From Ignavibacteriaceae bacterium (lineage in GTDB: Bacteria; Bacteroidota; Ignavibacteria; Ignavibacteriales; Ignavibacteriaceae): a stretch of 14,155 nucleotides of DNA. The stretch covers positions 1-14,155 of the forward strand of contig JARLHB010000268.1 in assembly GCA_031292465.1 (NCBI GenBank). The letters run 5' to 3'. Positions within the stretch are counted from its first letter, which is position 1, and the number at the start of each line of letters is the position of its first letter. Shown here piece after piece: positions 1-5,053 of this stretch. The notes under the pieces are model-generated. The model worked only from the letters and a program-made list of their open reading frames with translations. It was not told where the DNA came from and made no database searches. The translations under genes and the position numbers were made by a program.

Positions 1-366
1 ACGGGCCACGCATCCACGGCAGGCATCCGTTATATGATAATGCGTTTTTATACATGCACTGCACAAATCCGTAAGTATGGTTAAATGAGAATCCGGTAAA
101 CTATTGTTGAAAGCTGCAAGCGCATATTCCGATAAAGGAGTAAGCTCGTCCTTCTCATCTTCAGTACCAAAGCCAAGAGCAGCCATTATTCTGTACTTTA
201 TCATCGCCCTGTCTTTATATACACAGCAGCGGGATAATTCATCCCCATTTTTCGGACGCATTTCCAGCGGAATCCGGTCTATGTTTTCAATCAGTTTGTT
301 TTCAAAATATAACCTGGCAATCCTGGCATAAATTTCTCTCCATATCCTGGCTAAATTGCTCATCAT
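1..366 (-). CDS. Monomeric [FeFe]-hydrogenase, group B1 type, N-terminal 122 residues (cut by window edge)
   Basis: My translation of the minus strand from ATG at 366 stays open to base 1. The N-terminus (SNLARIWREIYARIARLYFE, then a CC pair at residues 47-48 followed by VYKDRAMIKYR) matches what I remember of the B1 family of monomeric [FeFe]-hydrogenases. It is followed by C102-x2-C105 and C116-x2-C119 (DACRGC), the start of the 4Fe-4S cluster region. The H-cluster domain lies outside the window, so catalytic residues cannot be checked. A second ATG at 363 is equally possible. A GGAGG at 380-384 lies 13 nt before the first ATG, a little far. The family is thought to catalyse ferredoxin-linked H2 metabolism in the cytoplasm. 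Being last in the rex-hydS operon, it is a plausible regulatory target or partner of the HydS protein. Family call confident; direction of catalysis not inferable. Confidence 0.85.
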   Translation of the reverse strand, partial: MMSNLARIWREIYARIARLYFENKLIENIDRIPLEMRPKNGDELSRCCVYKDRAMIKYRIMAALGFGTEDEKDELTPLSEYALAAFNNSLPDSHLTILTDLCSACIKTHYHITDACRGCVAR

Positions 367-372
367 TACTAT

Positions 373-504
373 TTACTTTCCTCCGGAATTTTTCACTAAC
401 GCTACTTCAATCCTGTTTAATATTTCGTTCGTATTAACATTCACAATTATTTCCCCATAAATCGACGCATAAAGTATATAGTAAAATATGCTGTCCTCAT
501 ACAA
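373..504 (-). CDS. Possible small ORF between the phosphatase and hydrogenase genes
   Basis: A minus-strand frame ending in TAA at 373-375 is open up to a stop just after the phosphatase gene. It reads LYEDSIFYYILYASIYGEII, then VNVNTNEILNRIEVALVKNSGGK, counted from a TTG at 502-504. The composition looks protein-like, with an amphipathic NEILNRIEVAL stretch. There is no ATG; the only candidate starts are TTG (502-504) and GTG (442-444), and neither has a clear ribosome binding site. Its last codons contain the GGAGG that probably serves the downstream hydrogenase gene, so coupling is possible. I do not recognise it. It could equally be the remnant of a longer gene or untranslated spacer. Confidence 0.25.
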   Translation of the reverse strand: MYEDSIFYYILYASIYGEIIVNVNTNEILNRIEVALVKNSGGK

Positions 505-531
505 ATATTTACTGGTACTTTCTTCATATTA

Positions 532-1710
532 CTAAATATAGTTCAAATGAATTTCCTTCAAATACTCCTCTTCCAGAATTCTTTTGATTTTTTTTACAAT
601 ATTACGGCGTATTTCAAGTTCACGCGGCAAGGTCGGGTCCTGGTGAGCTTCATTAATTCTTGTCCCCACAAAAAATTCTATAATATCGCTTTCACGTAAG
701 TACTCTGCCAGAGCTGATGCTGCCGACGGATCGCGTACCGAATCACGGTCTTTAAGAATCTGATACGTTTTGCTTAAAGTTAAAATTCCTTCTGTTACAA
801 GATCAATCCCATTCATCGTTGAAGCGGGCGGGATATCTCCGTATCGTTTTAACGAAGTATGAATTTCCCTTCTTAATTCCCTTGCAATAATATTTGCTGT
901 TGTTCCCCCGCAAATTATTTTTTTGCCTTTAAATTCTGCAAGCCGGTTAGCATATTCACGGTCCTGTTCCGGATGGAACGGAGGGCCTGAAATAACCATT
1001 GTGCGCCTTGGTGAGCGGAAATATATTACTACGCATGTCATGTCATCATGCGGTACAAAATCTTCTTCATGAATTACGGCTTCATTAACCATATCGGAAG
1101 CTAATTTACGTGCGGAAATTTGCGGCTCTTTTTTGATTTTTGAAATTGCATATTCACGGCAACCGTTAAGGCGCCAGCCAAGATGAAACTTAGGGCTGCC
1201 CAGGCCGGCTTGTGTAATTCCATCTGAGAAAATAATTATCCTGTCCTCCGGCTCAACAGTTGTTGTAGATACTCTGATTGTTCTGTCCTGCCATCCGGGA
1301 GCTGTAAATTCTTTACACTCTTCATTGTTTACAATCTTGTCCCCCCTTAGATGAATATGCGGAGGATTATCCATTTCAATTATTCTTGTCTGGCCGGATA
1401 AAAGTGTATCAACAATGGTTAAAGTTGAATAACTTATTTTTCTTACTTCGCACACAGGCAATACATCCATAATAACTTTTACGGATTCAATCAAATCCAT
1501 CTCGCTTGCAATAAAGCGCACAGCCATTTCGGCAGTCATGCACGAAAGGATATTAGCCTTTATCCCGCTTCCAAGTCCGTCTGAAAGTACTACAATGCGC
1601 CTTCCTTCAGCCTGTATTTGTTTGAAAGCAAAAGAATCTCCGCAAATTTCTTCACCGTATTTTTTTTCCTGTGAATAATCCACCTCTACAAACAGTTGTT
1701 CTTCATTCAT
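532..1710 (-). CDS. SpoIIE-family PP2C-type serine/threonine phosphatase linked to HydS
   Basis: The 392-residue protein starts at ATG 1710, 8 nt inside the hydS gene, with an AAGGGA about 10 nt upstream. An ATG-less extension to 1734 is unlikely. Residues 1-232 form a SpoIIE/PP2C domain with metal-binding acidic motifs in the expected order: GDSF (D25), LSDGLGSG (D44), FSDGIT (D163) and HDDMT (D222, D223). Such enzymes are Mn/Mg-dependent phosphoserine or phosphothreonine phosphatases, often acting on STAS anti-anti-sigma proteins or on kinase targets. Residues about 235-392 form an extra C-terminal region (GPPFHPEQD, then CGGTTANIIAR at 267-277, then a helical tail) that I cannot assign to a named domain. 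There is no signal peptide or membrane segment, so it is cytosolic. The overlap with hydS implies coupled translation, and phosphatase-linked sensory [FeFe]-hydrogenases are a known arrangement. Substrate unknown. Confidence 0.85.
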   Translation of the reverse strand: MNEEQLFVEVDYSQEKKYGEEICGDSFAFKQIQAEGRRIVVLSDGLGSGIKANILSCMTAEMAVRFIASEMDLIESVKVIMDVLPVCEVRKISYSTLTIVDTLLSGQTRIIEMDNPPHIHLRGDKIVNNEECKEFTAPGWQDRTIRVSTTTVEPEDRIIIFSDGITQAGLGSPKFHLGWRLNGCREYAISKIKKEPQISARKLASDMVNEAVIHEEDFVPHDDMTCVVIYFRSPRRTMVISGPPFHPEQDREYANRLAEFKGKKIICGGTTANIIARELRREIHTSLKRYGDIPPASTMNGIDLVTEGILTLSKTYQILKDRDSVRDPSAASALAEYLRESDIIEFFVGTRINEAHQDPTLPRELEIRRNIVKKIKRILEEEYLKEIHLNYI

Positions 1711-3451
1711 CCTGATGTTCCCTTTTAACAGCAACTACCTGTGTAGCGTTTTCAGGTGTGTTAAAACCTTTTGCAATGGATCTTAAAAGAATTTCAGTGT
1801 CAGCCATATGCTCACCAAGCAATTTTGCAACTCCCTGAACAGTATTAAGATTTTTCCTAAGAATAACATTTGCCTTGCTTGCAATTTCTTCGCGTTTCAT
1901 TTCAATCTCGCTTGCATCCTGAATAATACCACCAATTACCTGTCCGGGTTCAATTGTAAAAAGCGTAAGATGAAGTAATTTATCGCTTGCTCTAAGATTT
2001 TCGCGGAACAGGTCCTCTCCGGTTCTCATCGCAGTTCTGAACAGGTTTGTAAAAGGAACTATCTTCTCAAGATATGCTCCCTTCAATGAAGGAAGTATTT
2101 CATAAAGCTGAAGTGTATCTTCGCCGAACATTTCGGCGAAGTGTTTATTACATTCTATTATTTTCATGGATGAATCTACAATAACAGCAGCTGAAGGCAT
2201 ACAGCGGAGTATTGCATTAGCTTTGTTCAGAGCTTTTTTCCGCATTAATGAAACGCACATTGCCGGCTCCGCATTCCCTTTCAGAAGAGCCTCTGCAAAC
2301 AAACGGCATGTATCATATCCGCATCCCCCGCAATTTAATTCATCATCCGGATTAACTTTTCCTACTTTCGCAAGCGCCTTTTTAATTTTTTCATCTGTTT
2401 GTTTTGCATAACTCTTTAATTTAGGGAAACGCAATTTTTCCAATACCTGTACGGAATTCTGCCTCAAAATTGCATCCCGGTTTTCCTGATATGTTTCTTT
2501 TATTGTAAACCTGTCTTTCAAACCGGATGATTTTACAGAACGGCATGGCCCGTTAATACATCCGCCTCTGCAAGCAAGCGCTTCAATAAATATTTTTCTA
2601 TCAGTATCGCGGCCATTGAATCCTTTTAGGTAATACTGAAGATGTTCCAGGCCGCTGATTGTAAGAGTTTCAATATCCTCAATATCCTGGCCCATAGTCT
2701 GTAACATACCTCCGTCAATCGGGTAAAGGCTGCCCTCTTCGGCAGTATATGGAATAAAGTTATCCTGCAATAAAGGTAAAGTTGCTGGATAAATTTCATG
2801 TTCTTCAAATAATTGTTTCAAATCCTGAAATGTTAATGCAAGATTTAATTTTTCCGGGTACCGGTCCGCCTCTATTTTTTTTGCTATGCAGGGGCCAAAG
2901 AAAACAATATTAATATCGTTACCGTATTTATTCCTTAATAAATTTGTATGTGCCAGCAAAGGGGAAAGGATATTACAAATATTCTCTTTATGAGTGGACA
3001 TATGTTTAGAAATTAATTCTACCACAGAAGGGCAAGCAGAGGATATATAAAGCCCCGGCCCTGAATTATGCAGAAGTTTTAAATATCCGGCGGTTACTTC
3101 CTGAGCGCCAAGAGCTGTTTCACTTACATCCGTAAAACCTAATCTTTTTATTGCCGCAATCATTTGAGATTTTTCAATCCCTTTGAATTCCGTAACCCAA
3201 GACGGCGCAAGAGAGACATAAGTTTTTGTATTTTGACTAAGCAGCAATTCCACTCGTGAAAAATCATCGCGGATTTTCTTGGCCTTAACAGGACATACAA
3301 CTACACAGTGCCCGCATGAAGTGCATAAATCCGGAATAATGCTTGCATGTCCGTCATTAACTTTTATAGCCTTAACAGGGCATTCACGTACACATTTATA
3401 ACAATCCTGGCACTCTACCTGTGCAGTATAAATTGGGTAATTTTGATCCAT
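1703..3451 (-). CDS. hydS: Putative sensory [FeFe]-hydrogenase with PAS domain (HydS, group C type)
   Basis: The 582-residue protein is read from ATG 3451, which follows the upstream stop by 10 nt; a longer form from 3508 or 3490 would overlap that gene. Domains: a two-cluster ferredoxin (C14, C17, C20, C24 and C43, C46, C49, C53); an H-cluster domain at about 75-345; a 4Fe-4S domain of the RnfB-like type (C374, C377, C382, C399); a PAS domain at about 412-515; and a short helical tail. The four cysteines expected to bind the H-cluster are present: C140 in SSACP, C188 in GPCIAKKIE, and C294 and C298 in ALACRGGC. The cysteine normally preceding C140 (proton transfer in catalytic enzymes) is alanine, and the methionine of the second motif is glycine. 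Those changes plus the PAS domain fit a sensor more than a bulk catalyst. It probably reads H2 or electron pressure and signals to the overlapping phosphatase gene product. Cofactor maturases HydEFG are not in the window. Confidence 0.9.
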   Translation of the reverse strand: MDQNYPIYTAQVECQDCYKCVRECPVKAIKVNDGHASIIPDLCTSCGHCVVVCPVKAKKIRDDFSRVELLLSQNTKTYVSLAPSWVTEFKGIEKSQMIAAIKRLGFTDVSETALGAQEVTAGYLKLLHNSGPGLYISSACPSVVELISKHMSTHKENICNILSPLLAHTNLLRNKYGNDINIVFFGPCIAKKIEADRYPEKLNLALTFQDLKQLFEEHEIYPATLPLLQDNFIPYTAEEGSLYPIDGGMLQTMGQDIEDIETLTISGLEHLQYYLKGFNGRDTDRKIFIEALACRGGCINGPCRSVKSSGLKDRFTIKETYQENRDAILRQNSVQVLEKLRFPKLKSYAKQTDEKIKKALAKVGKVNPDDELNCGGCGYDTCRLFAEALLKGNAEPAMCVSLMRKKALNKANAILRCMPSAAVIVDSSMKIIECNKHFAEMFGEDTLQLYEILPSLKGAYLEKIVPFTNLFRTAMRTGEDLFRENLRASDKLLHLTLFTIEPGQVIGGIIQDASEIEMKREEIASKANVILRKNLNTVQGVAKLLGEHMADTEILLRSIAKGFNTPENATQVVAVKREHQDE

Positions 3452-3461
3452 TCTAAACTCT

Positions 3462-3731
3462 TTAAACTTTCTTTCCTTTACTTGTTTCATTGGTAACAAT
3501 AACATCATTCAACAAATCAATTAAACTTCCGGCATCAATATGATTATATAACCGTCCGTTAATTTCGATATTTGGCCCGCAGCTGCATTTGTCTTCACAC
3601 CGGCTGCCAATAAGCTCAACTTTACAATCCGGATAGTTTTGAGAAATGAAAGATTCCAGCACAACTAAGTTTTTTTGATTGCCCCTTGCAAAACAGGAAC
3701 TTCCCATACATATCTTTATACGGTCCATCAT
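3462..3731 (-). CDS. Thioredoxin-like [2Fe-2S] ferredoxin (NuoE C-terminal-like), hydrogenase-associated
   Basis: This is an 89-residue protein with the thioredoxin-like 2Fe-2S pattern: C8-x4-C13 (CMGSSC) and C45-x3-C49 (CEDKC, followed by SCGPNIEINGRLY). It corresponds to the C-terminal half of NuoE or HydC-type subunits, at roughly half the length of full NuoE. The likely role is cytosolic electron transfer to or from the HydS iron-sulfur domains. The start is the first of two adjacent ATGs (3731 and 3728), with AAGGAAAG about 7 nt upstream. It sits 36 nt after rex and 10 nt before hydS, and small proteins of this type are regularly found next to sensory and bifurcating [FeFe]-hydrogenases. 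C51 is an extra cysteine next to the ligand set. The family call is firm; the partnership with HydS is inferred from position. Confidence 0.85.
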   Translation of the reverse strand: MMDRIKICMGSSCFARGNQKNLVVLESFISQNYPDCKVELIGSRCEDKCSCGPNIEINGRLYNHIDAGSLIDLLNDVIVTNETSKGKKV

Positions 3732-3767
3732 CTTACACTTTCCTTACCAAATCCAGCTTCATAGTTA

Positions 3768-4460
3768 CTATTTATAAGCATTTTTTTTCATATTTACCGA
3801 AAGGACAGCAAGACTGGAGGAAAGATCTTCACTCAAAACAGTAACATGCCCGGGAACTTTCAGTTCAACATTTGTAAAGTTCCAAATTGCCCTTATCCCG
3901 CTTTTTACTAATATTTCAGCAGTTTGCTGAGCTACATTCCCCGGTACACAAAGAACTCCAATATTATCGCCGGGTATTTCAACTATCTCAGTTATTTTGT
4001 CAATGCTCAAAACCGGCTTATTGTGGATAGTGGTACCTATTTTGTAAGGATCAGAATCAAATGCAGCAATAATATTATATCCATGTTTTTCAAACCCTTT
4101 ATAGCCAAGCAGCGCCGCACCAAGATTCCCTGCACCAATCAGGAATATATTTGTCTGGTTGTTCGGTTTGATAAGTCTTTCAATTCCATTAATTAAAAGA
4201 GATATAGAATAACCTATTTTAGGTTTTCCAATGATTCCTGTAAAAGCGAGGTCTTTCCTTACAGTTATCGAGTCAATATTTAATTCGTTTGCAATCTTTT
4301 CTGATGATACAACATCGCGTCCCATAGAAGATAATTCCCATAAAATCCGTAAATATTTTGGAAATCTTCTTATAGTAGGAAGCCGAAGCCCTTTTAACTG
4401 ATTTTCCGGTAAAAGTTCTATTTTCTCAACTATTTGATCTTCAGCACAGTTTATTTCCAT
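3768..4460 (-). CDS. rex: Redox-sensing transcriptional repressor Rex
   Basis: From ATG 4460 the protein has 230 residues, slightly longer than typical Rex because of an extra 25 or so N-terminal residues. Residues 26-90 form the winged helix (LPTIRRFPKYLRIL; recognition segment TVRKDLAFTGIIGKPKIGY at 66-84, close to the family's RKDL...G..GK...GY pattern). Residues 104-215 form a Rossmann fold with GAGNLG at 109-114 and D135 after the second strand, as expected for NADH binding. Rex represses fermentative and respiratory genes when NAD+ is high and leaves DNA when NADH rises. A TTG at 4473-4475 gives a five-residue longer alternative; neither start has a good ribosome binding site. As first gene of the minus-strand hydrogenase operon, with a palindromic operator immediately upstream, it very probably represses itself and the operon. 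Confidence 0.93.
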   Translation of the reverse strand: MEINCAEDQIVEKIELLPENQLKGLRLPTIRRFPKYLRILWELSSMGRDVVSSEKIANELNIDSITVRKDLAFTGIIGKPKIGYSISLLINGIERLIKPNNQTNIFLIGAGNLGAALLGYKGFEKHGYNIIAAFDSDPYKIGTTIHNKPVLSIDKITEIVEIPGDNIGVLCVPGNVAQQTAEILVKSGIRAIWNFTNVELKVPGHVTVLSEDLSSSLAVLSVNMKKNAYK

Positions 4461-4474
4461 ATTTTGCCAAAACA

Positions 4475-4510
4475 AATTGATAATTATTTATCGATATATA
4501 ATTATCAATT
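4475..4510. promoter_or_regulatory. 36-bp near-perfect palindrome: probable double Rex operator
   Basis: Arms 4475-4486 (AATTGATAATTA) and 4499-4510 (TAATTATCAATT) are perfectly complementary, and the 12-nt centre is itself palindromic around TATCGATA except for the 4488/4497 pair. It can be read as two overlapping 18-mers with Rex-like 7-4-7 architecture. These are 4477-4494 (TTGATAA, 4 nt, TTATCGA) and 4491-4508 (TCGATAT, 4 nt, TTATCAA), against family consensus forms such as TTGTTAA-N4-TTAACAA. It ends 15 bp upstream of the rex ATG, so a bound repressor would block transcription. Use of TTGATAA rather than TTGTTAA or TTGTGAA half-sites is a deviation, so assignment to Rex is inferred from position and geometry. 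Confidence 0.65.
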
Positions 4511-4539
4511 AAGAAAAAAGCAAGTGTTTTAGGAGATAA

Positions 4540-4555
4540 ATTGAATAAATTCAAT
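4540..4555. repeat. Small perfect hairpin between tRNA-Arg and rex
   Basis: ATTGAAT at 4540-4546, a 2-nt loop, then ATTCAAT at 4549-4555. On the plus strand it is followed by TGTTTTTA and on the minus strand by TTTATC. It is a weak AT-rich stem, so it may be a poor terminator for the minus-strand tRNA or simply part of the spacer. Nothing else is recognisable in 4511-4644. Confidence 0.25.
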
Positions 4556-4644
4556 GTTTTTAAATAGTGGGATGAAGGCGAAATACTTATAACATAAGCT
4601 GTTAGCAGAGGAAAGTACAATTATTTAAATTATGTTTTACGTTG

Positions 4645-4719
<75 letters not shown>

Positions 4720-4737
4720 GTAGTTTTTTATTTAGTT

Positions 4738-4803
4738 ACCTCCGACCAAAAGTTTAGTCCCGAAAGCTTTCGGGATGCTCTGACCATACTAAACTACGGG
4801 GGC
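4738..4803 (-). pseudogene. Broken tandem copy of tRNA-Arg(CCT) with a palindrome in the anticodon arm
   Basis: The minus strand repeats the intact tRNA's 5' end (GCCCCCGTAG, then a D-arm-like TTTAGTATGGTCAGAGC) and its variable/T-stem part. Bases 4738-4757 are identical over 20 nt to 4664-4683 of the functional tRNA. In place of the 5' half of the anticodon arm is an 18-bp perfect palindrome. The sequence stops matching at the T stem, so the T loop, 3' T stem and 3' acceptor strand are missing. The D stem is also degraded (GCTC to GTTT). It cannot fold as a tRNA. Confidence 0.75.
4758..4775. repeat. 18-bp perfect palindrome (TCCCGAAAGCTTTCGGGA)
   Basis: The perfect dyad TCCCGAAA-GC-TTTCGGGA lies inside the tRNA pseudogene. 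Its GC-rich ends differ from the surrounding AT-rich spacer. It may be an inserted short repeat; the rest of the window holds no second copy that I could see. Confidence 0.6.
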
Positions 4804-4830
4804 AAATAAAAAATCTAATTGTTCAAAGAA

Positions 4831-4895
4831 TTACACACCCCTTAATCCCCTCTCAAGAGGGAAATAAAATACCTGCCTGCAGGCAGAGTGTGTTT
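4831..4895. repeat. Intergenic element with nested inverted repeats
   Basis: Outer arms are ACACAC (4833-4838) and GTGTGT (4888-4893). Inside are CCCTCT-CA-AGAGGG (4848-4861) and the 14-bp palindrome CTGCCTGCAGGCAG (4873-4886). The layout suggests a short non-coding mobile or REP-like repeat. A related CCTGCCTGCTGCA stretch occurs near 9163. No coding frame is apparent in 4804-5053. Confidence 0.5.
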
Positions 4896-4908
4896 ATTCA
4901 AAATTATA

Positions 4909-4957
4909 ATGTATCAATATCCTGCTTAAGATAATATCTTAATTATTATCGATACAT
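4909..4957. repeat. Nested dyad downstream of the DUF5916 gene
   Basis: An inner perfect hairpin TTAAGAT-AAT-ATCTTAA (4926-4942) lies almost centred in an outer dyad: ATGTATCAATA at 4909-4919 pairs with TATCGATACAT at 4947-4957, with one mismatch. It sits about 100 bp past the stop of the minus-strand DUF5916 gene and upstream of the tRNA region. It could be a weak terminator or a protein-binding dyad; there is no clear U-tract. Confidence 0.35.
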
Positions 4958-5053
4958 GTAAAAATAGTTAATTTTGGTCTTTTCTGAAAGGGCAAAATAG
5001 TTAAAAGAATTTATATTATTTCCTCTTTTGAATTTTAAAGCTCAATTTTCACA

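Noticed and set aside
104..331. 75-codon plus-strand frame at the left edge
   Set aside because: It lies antisense to the confidently recognised N-terminus of the [FeFe]-hydrogenase and looks like low-complexity shadow coding.
447..527. 26-codon ATG frame (MKKVPVNIC...) on the minus strand after the phosphatase gene
   Set aside because: Composition is less protein-like than the overlapping frame reported at 373-504, there is no ribosome binding site, and it shares the same DNA.
4935..4952. Possible third Rex-like site around TTATCGA, near the DUF5916 3' end
   Set aside because: The right half matches the rex operator, but the left half (TATCTTA) does not fit TTGATAA, and the site is not ahead of a gene start.
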